In this document: positions 43,801-52,411 of the stretch, one piece after another
Numbering within the stretch: position 1 is the first letter of the stretch
How the letters are laid out: the number at the start of each line of letters is the position of its first letter
Program-made: the position numbers and the translations under genes
Origin: Caballeronia insecticola
GTDB taxonomy: Bacteria; Pseudomonadota; Gammaproteobacteria; Burkholderiales; Burkholderiaceae
Direction of reading: 5' to 3'
NCBI RefSeq assembly: GCF_000402035.1
Contig: NC_021289.1
Coordinates: forward strand, 186,001 to 250,000
DNA: 64,000 nt
Notes under the pieces: model-generated
What the model was told of the DNA's origin: nothing
Database searches by the model: none
The model's input: the letters and a program-made list of their open reading frames with translations, nothing else

Positions 43801-46800
43801 ATGAGGCGACACGCGCCGCGCTCGCCAAGGTGCCGCGTCCGCGTGTGACGTTCAACTATCTCGGCCAGTTCGATACGCACGCCACGCGAGATGCGGCGTT
43901 CTCGCCGCGCTTCGGCGGCGCGGGTTGCGAGCGCGATCCGTCCGGTCCGCTGGGCAATGCGCTCGCCATTCACGCCTATGTCGACGATGGGAACGAACGC
44001 ACGCTCAAGCTGCATTGTGTGTACGGTGCGACGCAATTCGAACGCGCGAGCATCGAAGCTATCGTGCAGCGCTTCGAGCGCGCGCTTGCCGACATGACGG
44101 CCGCGTGCGCAGAACGCATCGCCACGCGCGGTGCGGGCGCGACGCCCGGTGACTTCCCGCTTGCACGCAACGCAGGCCTCACGCATGCGATGCTGGAACG
44201 CATGCCGTTCGATTTGCGCGGCATCGTCGACATCTATCCGTTATCGCCGATGCAGCAGGGCATCCTGTTTCATTCGCTGTTCGCGCCGGAACAATCGACT
44301 TATGTGAATCAGCTCGCGGCAACGTTGATCGCGCCCGATGTCGATCGTCTGCGCGCGGGCTTCGAAGCAGCCGTGCCGCGTCACGACATTCTGCGCACAG
44401 GCTTTACGCCCGACGAAGCCGCGCCGATGCAGATCGTGCATCGTCAGGCGCGCATGCCGTTCGAAGTGTTCGACTGGCGCGGTCGTGAAGATGCACTGGC
44501 AGAGTTCGACACATGGCTCGCCGATGATCGCGCGCGCGGCTTCGATCTGGCAACGCCGCCGTTGATGCGTGTCATGTTGATTCGCATGACGGACGACGAA
44601 TGGCGTCTCGTGTGGACGCGCCATCATCTTCTGCTCGACGGCTGGAGCACGGCGCGCATGTTCGCCGATGTATTGCGCGATTACATCGAGCCGCCGCGCG
44701 CGCAACCGTTCGCGGCAAGCGCCAAGACACGCTATCGCGACTTCATCGCGTGGCTTGCATCGCGCGATGCAGGCGCGGACAGAACCTTCTGGCTCGAACG
44801 ACTCGCACGCCTCGACGAACCGACGCGCATCGCGCAGCGCGAAGCGAGCGGGACACCTTCGCTCGACGATCACCGCACGTGGCGCGCGACACTGGACGCC
44901 GCCACGACTACGCGCCTTACCGATACGGCGCGCCGGTTGCGCATCACGCTCAATACGCTGGTGCAGGGCGCATGGGCGCTCGCGTTGCAACGCATGACGC
45001 ATCAGTCGAGCGTGGCGTTCGGTGCGACGGTGGCGGGCCGCCCCGATACGCTTTCCGATATCGACGGCGTGCTCGGGCTCTTTATCAACACGCTGCCCGT
45101 GATCACCGCGCCGCTGCCGCAACGTACCGCATCGTCGTGGTTGCGTGATTTGCAAGCCGATAGTGCGGCCTGCGCAGAGCACGCACATACCTCGCTCGCA
45201 GACATTCAACGTTGGGCGGGGCAAGGCGGCGCGCTGTTCGATACGCTCGTCGTGTTCGAAAACTATCCCGTCGATGAAGCGTGGACCGGACGCGATGCAC
45301 GCGCGCTACAGATGCGCGATCTGCGCAATATCGAAGCGACCGACTTCGCGCTGACGCTCGTCGTGGAAGCGCGCGAATCGATCGTGATCGACTACGGCTA
45401 CGACGCCGCGCGTCTGGATGTCGAGCGCGTGGCTGCGTTGCATCGCGCGATGTCCGTGTGTCTCGATGCATTCGCGGCGAACGCGGATGCGCCGCTCGGT
45501 GCGCTATCCATCGGCGAGGATTGCGCGCATTTCAACGCGACTGCGTGCGCATGGAGCGACGCGGAACGCGCGCCGCTGCATCGGCAATTCGAGCGCATGG
45601 CGAAGGCCACGCCCGATGCGGTCGCGCTCGAATTCGTCGCCAGCGACGGCACGCTGCAACGCATGAGCTACGCTGAACTCGATGCACGCGCCGATCGTGT
45701 GGCTGCTGCTCTGATCGCGTCGCATGTCGCGCCCGACACGGCGGTGGCGCTGTGCGTCGAGCGATCCTTCGAGATGGTCGTCGCGCTGTTCGGCGTGTTG
45801 AAGGCGGGCGCCGCGTACTTGCCGATCGATCCGGATTACCCGGCGGATCGCATCGCCTATTTGCTCGACGATGCGAAGCCCGCCGTCGTGCTGACGCAAG
45901 CGCATTTGCGCGAACGTGTCGAGGCTGCCGCCGCACAGGCGCGCGTGTTCGATATCGCGGCGCTCATGCAAAACGAAGCGACGCTCGATGCGCCCGTCGA
46001 TGTCGCCGATGCGCAGCTCGCCTATCTCATCTACACCTCGGGATCGACCGGCAAGCCGAAGGGCGCGGGCAACACGCACGGCGCGCTGGCGAACCGCATT
46101 GCGTGGATGCAGCGCGCATATCGACTGACCGATGCCGATGTCGTGCTCCACAAGACGCCATTCGGTTTCGATGTATCCGTGTGGGAGTTCGTCTGGCCGC
46201 TCGCGACCGGCGCGAAGCTCGCGATTGCAGCGCCCGGCGATCATCGCGATCCGGCGCGACTGGTCGCCGCGATCGAAGCGCATCGCGTCAGCACGCTGCA
46301 TTTCGTGCCGTCGATGCTGGCGGCATTCGTCGCGCATCTCGACGAATTCAACGAAGCACATCGATGCGCAAGCATTCGACAGATCGTTGCAAGCGGCGAA
46401 GCGCTCGCGCCCGAACTCGTCGCGCGCGTCGCGCGGCTTCTGCCGCACGCGCATCTGCACAACCTGTATGGCCCGACCGAAGCGGCCATCGACGTATCGC
46501 ACTGGACATGTTCGCCGCAAGATGCCGTAGCGATCTCGGTGCCCATCGGTCATGCGATCTCGAACGTGCAGTTGCATGTGCTCGATGCAGCCTTGCATCC
46601 GGTGCCTGCCGGCGGCGTCGGCGAACTCTATCTCGGCGGCGCGGGCATCGCGCGCGGTTATCTCGGACGCGCTGCGCTGACCGCCGAGCGTTTCGTGCCC
46701 GATCCGTTCGTCGCTGGAGCGCGGCTTTATCGCACGGGCGACCTTGCGCGCAGACGCGACGATGGCGCGCTCGAATATCTGGGCCGCATCGATACGCAAG

Positions 46801-47405
46801 TGAAGCTGCGCGGCCAGCGCATCGAACCCGGCGAGATCGAAGCGCTATTGCGTGCCGCGCCGGATGTGCGCGATGCCGTGGTGATCGTGCGCGACGAGCA
46901 GTTGCTCGGCTATGTCGCGTGCACCACGCCCGAAGCCTTCGATGAATCCGCGACGCTGAACTCGTTGCGTTCGCAACTACCCGCTTACATGGTGCCTGCA
47001 CATGTCGTGGCGCTGGATGCGTTGCCGGTCACGCCGAACGGCAAGTGCGATCGCAATGCATTGCCAGCGCCCGCGCGCACGCAGCGGCTGGTGGCTGCTC
47101 CGCAGACGCCGACTGAAATCGCGCTCGCATCCATCTGGCAGCGCGTGCTGCATGTCGAGGCCGTCGGCTGCGATGACGACTTCTTCATGCTCGGCGGCCA
47201 CTCGCTGCTCGCGACGCAAGCGAACGCGCAGGCCAACCTGCACTGGTCGCTCACCTTGCCGCTGCGCACGCTGTTCGACGAACGCACGCTCGCGCGTTGC
47301 GCCGCCGCGATCGACGCCGCGCTCGCCAGGCGCGATGCCGATGGCGGTGCGCACGATGCGGCGAGTGCAATCGATGCCTTGCTGGGAGAACTGGAGACGC
47401 AATGA
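37860..47405 (+). CDS. orbI: Three-module NRPS, predicted hydroxyOrn - D-Asp - Ser (OrbI-like)
   Basis: About 3181 residues with the order A-T-C-A-T-E-C-A-T. Approximate positions: A1 20-520, T1 near 548 (LGGDS), C 613-1040 (HHAISDG), A2 1070-1570, T2 near 1599 (LGGDS), E 1655-2090 (HHLIVDG), C 2120-2565 (HHLLLDG), A3 2590-3080, T3 near 3113 (LGGHS). By-eye ten-residue codes: A2 DLTKVGHVGK (aspartate), A3 DVWHVSLIDK (serine, one change from DVWHLSLIDK), A1 DAEAAGGISK (probably N-hydroxyornithine). The epimerase makes residue 2 D. There is no starter C domain, so residue 1 should be acylated before loading. AAGGA precedes ATG 37860; ATG 37818 and 37866 are alternatives. Confidence 0.93.
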   Translation: MPMTSFPTALHLRIQALARLQPDAGALAFAHHDAHLSRGALDARAARLAARLRASGVGAEVRVGVCVERSCELFVALLAVLKAGGVFVPLDPHHPAARLDWIAKDAGLAHGIVDQSADARMRARFAHCFNVHDDHADTPAFEDDAPVHPRSAAYMIYTSGSTGTPKAVVVEHGPLAAHCDALVAALGIGEGDSLLHFASVNFDAAHECWLAPLAVGARVVITPPPPFAPDAAHALIEREGVNVAAFPPAYLREFAALAERVGVPPSLRVLAFGGEALSREAFAHVRRVFAAQRLINGYGPTEAVISPMLWPVEPHVTPDLSDADAYASLPIGRVIGPRVARIEDDELLLGGACIARGYHGRAALTAERFTPDAAGAPGARIYRTGDLARERADGAFDYLGRIDDQVQIRGVRVEPAEVAACLRAHASVRDAAVIAETTNGRTQLTACLVFHREDVDAPALKQFLAERLPAAWQPHRYVKFERLPYTLNGKLDRNALKAQIASAHALRGADFIAPATDTERRLAQTWQRILNDDAPLGRTDRFFDLGGDSLAAMQLQAAIRIEWRVNLRLDALFDDPSLEALAALIDRSECEASGTSILKRVASTNAAFIDRAASFAQQRFWVLAQTRDASAAYHIAGHWDIRGSLDTHALQRALDSVIERHEAWRTTLVENDDGIVMQRIHASLPVTIERVSADASNDIDARARRHASEAFDLSNGPLLRATLVTFGDESHRLMLTAHHAISDGYSSRIVFDELAHAYSAHVEGRALQLSALPIQYADYAQWQRELVAGEEGERQLAYWREALRDAPEPLALPFDRARPAERDHRGGRVALRLSVETSEALRELARNVHASPFVVLLAAFDAWLYRLSGANDVVVAVPVAHRQRAETASLIGLLLNTLALRARVDAHQTFSQLLDAVRTHALAAFAHQDVPFDRVLDAVKPPVARGDEWLRVKFAQQFDTQLHAHLPGAHAVATPGPDLAARFDYALDFTDDARGIELVAAHALDCIDRATAQAWLNSFATLVDEAVRHPSRAITALDCATRHDRQRGRALTFASHDVLALIAQHASATPHRIALADAHTQVTFAELDDASNRIALALRQKGAAAERAVAVCIERSARFVVALIGAMKSGAYAVPLDPAMPQTRLDAAMQACDASLALVAMSDERAPQSLGNARVLDVDTLAQDASLANAAMQRAHIAPVQTAYVIFTSGSTGTPKGVAVPHRALADYVQGMLDELAFAPGTSMAMVSTVAADLGHTTLFGALCSGRTLHLLPAQCAFDPDRFAAEMRAREVGVLKIVPSHLHALLEAQHGADVLPSHALVTGGEVLPWTLVDRVKALKPACRVINHYGPTEATVGALTCEVPALTDDARGPHGAPLGLPLPNACAYVCDAFGACVPAGGIGELYLGGPGVARGYLERAAATAERFVPHPFARGERLYRTGDRVKLLADGRIAFLGRLDDQVKIRGYRVEPGEVSAALRALDGVAQAETLPVERDGRVQLASFVTGSCSNDAALREALAARLPDYMVPATIVVLDALPVTPNGKIDRAALRDLAMKPIEQAHVGDAPRGEKEEAIAAVWSEVLKARHIGRDDNFFELGGDSILVLQVIARLKKRGLRATPKQVFDNATVAQLALVAKTLDTAEAKAPAPAAAGPADTLTPAQLRFFELDIPHRGHWNQSIEFDTDATFDFDAFARAFDALLTHHEIFRQRFEQIGATNAWRVVTAPKAYDALPLAAIMANDEADAIAQFDAIQRTLDISRGPLACALAASLPDGRTELYLAIHHLIVDGVSWRILLDDLANAYRAAQVRGVATLTRTGATASQWAARLAKAARDAQSPFADEVAYWTSTASSGTDLRLDHPEAHATNADAAIIEQTLDAALTRAVLADANIAYRTQTVEMLIAALAYAIGEACRIELEGHGREALFDDIDASRTLGWLTSHYPLSVPVEASPIATLAATKDALRALPNKGLGFGVLRHFGDEATRAALAKVPRPRVTFNYLGQFDTHATRDAAFSPRFGGAGCERDPSGPLGNALAIHAYVDDGNERTLKLHCVYGATQFERASIEAIVQRFERALADMTAACAERIATRGAGATPGDFPLARNAGLTHAMLERMPFDLRGIVDIYPLSPMQQGILFHSLFAPEQSTYVNQLAATLIAPDVDRLRAGFEAAVPRHDILRTGFTPDEAAPMQIVHRQARMPFEVFDWRGREDALAEFDTWLADDRARGFDLATPPLMRVMLIRMTDDEWRLVWTRHHLLLDGWSTARMFADVLRDYIEPPRAQPFAASAKTRYRDFIAWLASRDAGADRTFWLERLARLDEPTRIAQREASGTPSLDDHRTWRATLDAATTTRLTDTARRLRITLNTLVQGAWALALQRMTHQSSVAFGATVAGRPDTLSDIDGVLGLFINTLPVITAPLPQRTASSWLRDLQADSAACAEHAHTSLADIQRWAGQGGALFDTLVVFENYPVDEAWTGRDARALQMRDLRNIEATDFALTLVVEARESIVIDYGYDAARLDVERVAALHRAMSVCLDAFAANADAPLGALSIGEDCAHFNATACAWSDAERAPLHRQFERMAKATPDAVALEFVASDGTLQRMSYAELDARADRVAAALIASHVAPDTAVALCVERSFEMVVALFGVLKAGAAYLPIDPDYPADRIAYLLDDAKPAVVLTQAHLRERVEAAAAQARVFDIAALMQNEATLDAPVDVADAQLAYLIYTSGSTGKPKGAGNTHGALANRIAWMQRAYRLTDADVVLHKTPFGFDVSVWEFVWPLATGAKLAIAAPGDHRDPARLVAAIEAHRVSTLHFVPSMLAAFVAHLDEFNEAHRCASIRQIVASGEALAPELVARVARLLPHAHLHNLYGPTEAAIDVSHWTCSPQDAVAISVPIGHAISNVQLHVLDAALHPVPAGGVGELYLGGAGIARGYLGRAALTAERFVPDPFVAGARLYRTGDLARRRDDGALEYLGRIDTQVKLRGQRIEPGEIEALLRAAPDVRDAVVIVRDEQLLGYVACTTPEAFDESATLNSLRSQLPAYMVPAHVVALDALPVTPNGKCDRNALPAPARTQRLVAAPQTPTEIALASIWQRVLHVEAVGCDDDFFMLGGHSLLATQANAQANLHWSLTLPLRTLFDERTLARCAAAIDAALARRDADGGAHDAASAIDALLGELETQ

Positions 47406-47430
47406 GAACCGCACGTAAAAGAGGAACCGC

Positions 47431-50400
47431 ATGACGCCGTCCAAACCCGATCTGCTTTCGCTCGCGACACGTTTCGCTCAGTTGCCGGAGGCGCAGCGCG
47501 CGGTGTTCGTCGCGCGTCTCGCCGACGCGGGCATCGACTTTCGCATGCTGCCGATTCCGCCGCGTGCGCGAGGCGACGCGTGCGAAGCAAGCGTGCCCGC
47601 ATCGTTTGCGCAAACGCGCCTGTGGTTGCATGCGCGCATGATCGACGAGCCCGCGGCCTATCACATCACCGAGCGTCTGCGGCTCGACGGCACGCTCGAT
47701 GCGCATGCACTGCGTCTTTCGTGCGATGCATTGATCGCGCGTCACGAGGCGCTGCGTACAACCTTCACCGAAGGTGCGGACGGCGTACTGCAAACGGTGC
47801 ACGCGCCGATGCGCTGTCCGTGGCAGGCCATCGATCTCACGCATATTCCCGCCGCCGAACGCGAGGCGCGTGCGGTGGCCATTGCGTTAGCCGATGAATC
47901 GCGTCCATTCGATCTCACGCATGCGCCGCTCGTGCGCGTGCAGTTGATCCGCCTCGACGCGAACACGCACTGGCTTTCTTTGACCACGCATCACATTGTC
48001 TCCGATGGCTGGTCCGCCGACATCGCGCTCGCGGAACTGGCATCGTTCTATCGCGCGTATGCGAAGGGCGAGTCCGTATCCGTTGCGCCCCTGCCGATTC
48101 AATACGCGGATTACGCGATGTGGCAGCGACGCTGGCTCGATGCAGGCGAACGCGACCGGCAACTCGATTTCTGGCGCGCACGGCTCGATCCGTCACGCGA
48201 TGTGTTGATGCTGCCGGGCGCGGCGCCGCGACCAGCCGAACGCAGCGCGCGCGGCGCGCGTCATGTGTTTGCGCTCGATGCGTCGCTTGCGGCCCGCTTG
48301 CGCGAGTTCGCGAACACGCGTCGCGCAACGCCCTTCGCCGTGCTGCTCGCCGTACTCGACGCACTGTTCGCGCGCGCATCGGGCGAAGCGCATATTCAGA
48401 TCGGCGTGCCGGCCGCCAACCGCGAGCGCGCGGAAACGGCCGGGCTCATCGGCTTCTTCGTGAACACGCTGACGCTTGCGGCGCGCGTCGATGCAACGCA
48501 GCCGTTCGCATCGCTTGTGGATGCATCGCAAGCCGCACTCGTCGATGCGCAATCGCATCAGGACGTGCCGTTCGAGCAGGTCGTGGAGGCGCTCGGCATC
48601 GTGCGCAGCGCGAGTCATCATCCGCTGTTTCAGGTGATGGCCACATACGGTGCGCGCCGTGCGCTGCCTTCGCTCGCCGATGTGCGCATGACCGAGCTGC
48701 CCTCCGGCACGCCCTTCGCTAAGTTCGATCTGACTGCGAACTTCGAGGAACGCGCGGACGGCTCGCTCGACGCCGCGTTCATCTATGCGCTCGATCTCTT
48801 CGATGCCGATGCGATCGAACGCCTCGCGCGCCGCTTCGTCGAACTGTTGCGTCATGCGCTGGATGCGCCGCATACGAACGTCGGCGATCTGCAATGGTTG
48901 CCGCAGGACGAACGCGCGCAGCTTGACGCGTGGAATCGCAACGCGCCGGAATGCGTGCCCGAGTTCGTGTCGGTGCCCGAACGCATCGCGCGTCATGCAC
49001 ATGCACGGCCCGATGCGCGCGGCGTCGCCGACATGGAGCGTGCGTTGACGCGCGGCGAAGTCGATGCGCGCGCGACCCGCATCGCACAACGTCTGATCGA
49101 TGCGGGCGTGCGCGCGGAAATGCGGGTGGGCGTGGCGTTGAGCCGCTCGGTCGATCTGCTCGTCGGTCTGATCGCGGCGCTCAAATCAGGCGGTGCATTC
49201 GTGCCGCTTGATCCGAGTCATCCGCGCGAACGTCTCGCGCAGATTCTCGATGATGCGCACATCGAACACATCGTGACCGAACGCGCGAGTCTCGATGCGC
49301 TGCCGGTGCCCGCGAACGCGCGCGTCTGGCTGCTCGACGACGAAAACCTCTACGCCGACGATGCCACGTCGGGCGTTGCGTTGCCCGACCTCGCGCCCGA
49401 GCAGGCCGCGTATGCAATCTATACATCGGGATCGACGGGCAAGCCGAAGGGCGTGATAGTCGATCATGGTTCGTTCGCGCGTCATTGCGTGGCGATCGCG
49501 GAACGTTATGGCGCGACCGAGCGCGATACGTTCATGCTGTTCCAGTCGGTCAATTTCGACGGCGCGCACGAAGGCTGGTTCTCGCAGTACATCTCGGGCG
49601 CGGCGGTGGCGATCACCGCCGACACGCTCTGGCCGCCCGCGCTCACCTGCAAACTGATGCGCAAGGAAGGCGTGACGATGACCTACGTGCCGCCCGGCTG
49701 CGCCACGCAACTCGCCGAATGGGCGCTCGTGCATGGCGCACCGCCGACGCTCAAGTCGATCACGGTCGGCGGCGAAGCAACATCGCGCGAGGCTTTTGCG
49801 TTGATGCGACGTGCGTTCCCGAACGCGCGCATCGTCAACGGATACGGTCCGACCGAGACCGTCATCACGCCGATGCTGTGGATGTTCTATCCCGGCGATG
49901 ACCCCGCGAAGCTCGCCGATTGCGCCTATCTGCCGATCGGTACGCTGGTCGGCGCACGCACCGCGCATGTGCTCGATGTGCGGCTGAATCCATTGCCTGT
50001 CGGCGTGATCGGCGAGCTGTATCTCGGCGGCGAAGGCGTGGGCGTCGCGCGTGGTTATCTCGATCGTCCCGCGCTCACTGCGGAGCGCTTCGTGCCCGAT
50101 CCTTATGGCGATGCAGGCGCGCGTCTGTATCGTACGGGCGATCTGGTGCGGCGTCGCGCGGACGGTGTGTTCGACTTTATCGGCCGCGTCGATCATCAGG
50201 TGAAGCTGCGTGGCCTGCGCATCGAACTCGGTGAAATCGAAGCGCAACTCGCGGCGCATGACGACGTGCGCGAAGCTTGCGCCGTGGTACGCGGCAAGGG
50301 CGCGCAGGCGGCGCTCGTCGCCTATGTGGAATTGAAGAGCGATGCGCGCGAACGCGCGGCGCTTGGACGCGCTGCCGATGCCGCCGAACTCGATGCACAT

Positions 50401-52398
50401 CTGCGCCGCACGCTGCCGGACTACATGGTGCCCGCGCATATCGTCGTGCTCGATGCGCTGCCGCGCAATGCGAACAGCAAGGTCGATCGCGCGGCGCTGC
50501 CGGAGCCTGCGAAGAAGGAGCGCATCTACGAAGCGCCCGCTGCGGGTACGGAAGCCGCGCTCGCGAAGATCTGGCGCGAAGTGCTGAACGCCGAACGTGT
50601 GGGACGCAGCGATCATTTCTTCGAACTCGGCGGACACTCGCTCGCGGCTGTGCGCGTCGTGACGCGTATCGCGGAGGCGCTCGGGCGCGATGTGCCGGTG
50701 CGCGCGCTGTTCGAGACGCCGGTGCTGTCGCAATACGCGAAGCGCGTCTTGGAAGCGAATGTGTGCGAGGGCGCTGCGGGCGTCGTGCAACGCGTCGCTC
50801 ATGAAGCGGATGAAAACGGCGTGTGGCCGTTGTCCGCTGCGCAACTCGGCCTCTGGTTCCTGTGGCGTGCGCAGCCGCAGAGTGCCGCGTACAACATTCC
50901 GGTCGCAATCCGCCTGCGTGGCACGCTCGATGCCGATGCGCTTCGTGAAGCGCTCGCGCAGGCGGCGGCACGTCATCCGGCATTGCGCACGCAACTGGTC
51001 GAACGCGACGGCGCGTTGCCTGGGCAACGCATCATGCCGATGTGGCGTGTCGAGTTGCCGGTGATCGATCTGGCGGGCCGCATCGATGAAGCCAGGCGCC
51101 TCGTCGATGAAGATGCACTCACGCCTTTCGATCTCGCGAGTGCGGATCATCTCTGGCGCGCGCGTCTTGTGCGTCTCGCCGAGGACGATCATGTGCTGTC
51201 GCTCGTTGTGCATCACATCGTGTCGGATGGTCAGTCGATCGATCTCTGGCTCGATGACATTCGCGCGACCTATGTGGCGTTGCAGAAGGGCGCATCGGTG
51301 TCGGAACGTTCTTCGCATGCGCTCGTGTTACCGGCATCGGCATCGGGCGCGCGGCTCGCATTCTGGCGCGATGCGCTGCAAGACTTGCCTGCGATCGAAC
51401 TGCCTTCGCCCGCAACTGGTCGCGTCGATGAACCGCAGTGGCTCGCGAGCCGCATTGCCTTCGATCTCGACGACACGCTCGTCGAACGCGCCCGCGCTTT
51501 CGCGCTCGAATGCCACGCCACGTTGCCGATGCTGCTGCACGCTGCCCTCAACGCAGCGTTGCATCGTTTGACAGGCGCGCACGATCAACCGGTGGGCGTG
51601 CTCGCCTCGACACGCGAAGCGACGGGCGATGCCGCGCGCGATGCGCTCGGCCTCTTCATCAACGCTGTGGTCGTGCGCACGCGCATGACGCATGACGACA
51701 CGCCTGCGAGCTTGCTCGCCACGGTACGCGACGCCGCGCTCGCGGCCTATGCGCATGCAGACGTGCCGTTCGCCGATGTCGTCGCGGCGCTGCACGCGCA
51801 GCGGCCCGGCGCGGGCAATCCGCTGTTTCAGGTGATGTTCAATTACTTGCGCCCGGCGGCGATGGCTTCGCGCGACTGGGCCGGCCTCGCGATCGAAGGC
51901 TTCGACGACGTGCGTCATCGCGTGGTGTTCGACCTTGAATTGGATGTCACCGAACATCCGGATGCGCGCGTGAGCGTGGCATTTTCATATGCGATCGAAC
52001 GCGTCGATGGTGCGTTCGTCGAAGCGCTGGCGCAATGCTATCGCGCGCTAATCGAACAGTTCGTTCATGCGCCGCATGACGCGTTCGACGCATGCGAGCC
52101 ACGCTTTGCAGGCGTGTCGCAAACGCACCGCGCACCGCAGACCGATATCGACGCAAGCAACGAAGCGCAGGCGCTTGCGTACATCTGGCGCGATCTCTTC
52201 GAAGGTCAGACGCTTGCCTTCGATGACGACGTGTTCGAAGCGGGCGCGACATCGTTTGCCGTCGTGCGTTTCGTCGATGCCGCGCGCCGTGCGGGCTTCG
52301 ATATCGCGATTCAGGACATCTTCGCCACGCCGCATTTCGCGGGCCTCGGCGCGACGCTCATGCGCCGTGCCGCGCTGGCATCGACCCATGACATGTGA
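47431..52398 (+). CDS. orbJ: Terminal NRPS, C-A-T-C-T, predicted second hydroxyOrn and release (OrbJ-like)
   Basis: The 1655-residue synthetase has C (20-440, HHIVSDG near 186), A (500-1000), T near 1066 (LGGHS), a second C (1130-1550, HHIVSDG near 1262) and a terminal T-like domain near 1608. The A-domain code reads DGEYTGGITK by eye. It resembles module 1 (DAEAAGGISK) in the NFDGAHE element and the GYGPTE-VI-PMLW loop, so both probably select N-hydroxyornithine. The last T is degenerate (FEAGATSFAVV for the usual LGGHS) but keeps its serine. There is no thioesterase, so the second C domain probably releases the chain onto an amine such as putrescine, as in ornibactin. AGAGGA precedes the ATG. 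Confidence 0.92.
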   Translation: MTPSKPDLLSLATRFAQLPEAQRAVFVARLADAGIDFRMLPIPPRARGDACEASVPASFAQTRLWLHARMIDEPAAYHITERLRLDGTLDAHALRLSCDALIARHEALRTTFTEGADGVLQTVHAPMRCPWQAIDLTHIPAAEREARAVAIALADESRPFDLTHAPLVRVQLIRLDANTHWLSLTTHHIVSDGWSADIALAELASFYRAYAKGESVSVAPLPIQYADYAMWQRRWLDAGERDRQLDFWRARLDPSRDVLMLPGAAPRPAERSARGARHVFALDASLAARLREFANTRRATPFAVLLAVLDALFARASGEAHIQIGVPAANRERAETAGLIGFFVNTLTLAARVDATQPFASLVDASQAALVDAQSHQDVPFEQVVEALGIVRSASHHPLFQVMATYGARRALPSLADVRMTELPSGTPFAKFDLTANFEERADGSLDAAFIYALDLFDADAIERLARRFVELLRHALDAPHTNVGDLQWLPQDERAQLDAWNRNAPECVPEFVSVPERIARHAHARPDARGVADMERALTRGEVDARATRIAQRLIDAGVRAEMRVGVALSRSVDLLVGLIAALKSGGAFVPLDPSHPRERLAQILDDAHIEHIVTERASLDALPVPANARVWLLDDENLYADDATSGVALPDLAPEQAAYAIYTSGSTGKPKGVIVDHGSFARHCVAIAERYGATERDTFMLFQSVNFDGAHEGWFSQYISGAAVAITADTLWPPALTCKLMRKEGVTMTYVPPGCATQLAEWALVHGAPPTLKSITVGGEATSREAFALMRRAFPNARIVNGYGPTETVITPMLWMFYPGDDPAKLADCAYLPIGTLVGARTAHVLDVRLNPLPVGVIGELYLGGEGVGVARGYLDRPALTAERFVPDPYGDAGARLYRTGDLVRRRADGVFDFIGRVDHQVKLRGLRIELGEIEAQLAAHDDVREACAVVRGKGAQAALVAYVELKSDARERAALGRAADAAELDAHLRRTLPDYMVPAHIVVLDALPRNANSKVDRAALPEPAKKERIYEAPAAGTEAALAKIWREVLNAERVGRSDHFFELGGHSLAAVRVVTRIAEALGRDVPVRALFETPVLSQYAKRVLEANVCEGAAGVVQRVAHEADENGVWPLSAAQLGLWFLWRAQPQSAAYNIPVAIRLRGTLDADALREALAQAAARHPALRTQLVERDGALPGQRIMPMWRVELPVIDLAGRIDEARRLVDEDALTPFDLASADHLWRARLVRLAEDDHVLSLVVHHIVSDGQSIDLWLDDIRATYVALQKGASVSERSSHALVLPASASGARLAFWRDALQDLPAIELPSPATGRVDEPQWLASRIAFDLDDTLVERARAFALECHATLPMLLHAALNAALHRLTGAHDQPVGVLASTREATGDAARDALGLFINAVVVRTRMTHDDTPASLLATVRDAALAAYAHADVPFADVVAALHAQRPGAGNPLFQVMFNYLRPAAMASRDWAGLAIEGFDDVRHRVVFDLELDVTEHPDARVSVAFSYAIERVDGAFVEALAQCYRALIEQFVHAPHDAFDACEPRFAGVSQTHRAPQTDIDASNEAQALAYIWRDLFEGQTLAFDDDVFEAGATSFAVVRFVDAARRAGFDIAIQDIFATPHFAGLGATLMRRAALASTHDM

Positions 52399-52411
52399 GA
52401 GAACCAGGGAC

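Noticed and set aside
52270..52398. A thioesterase domain at the end of the second NRPS
   Set aside because: There is no GxSxG motif and no room for one; the residues form a carrier-like domain.
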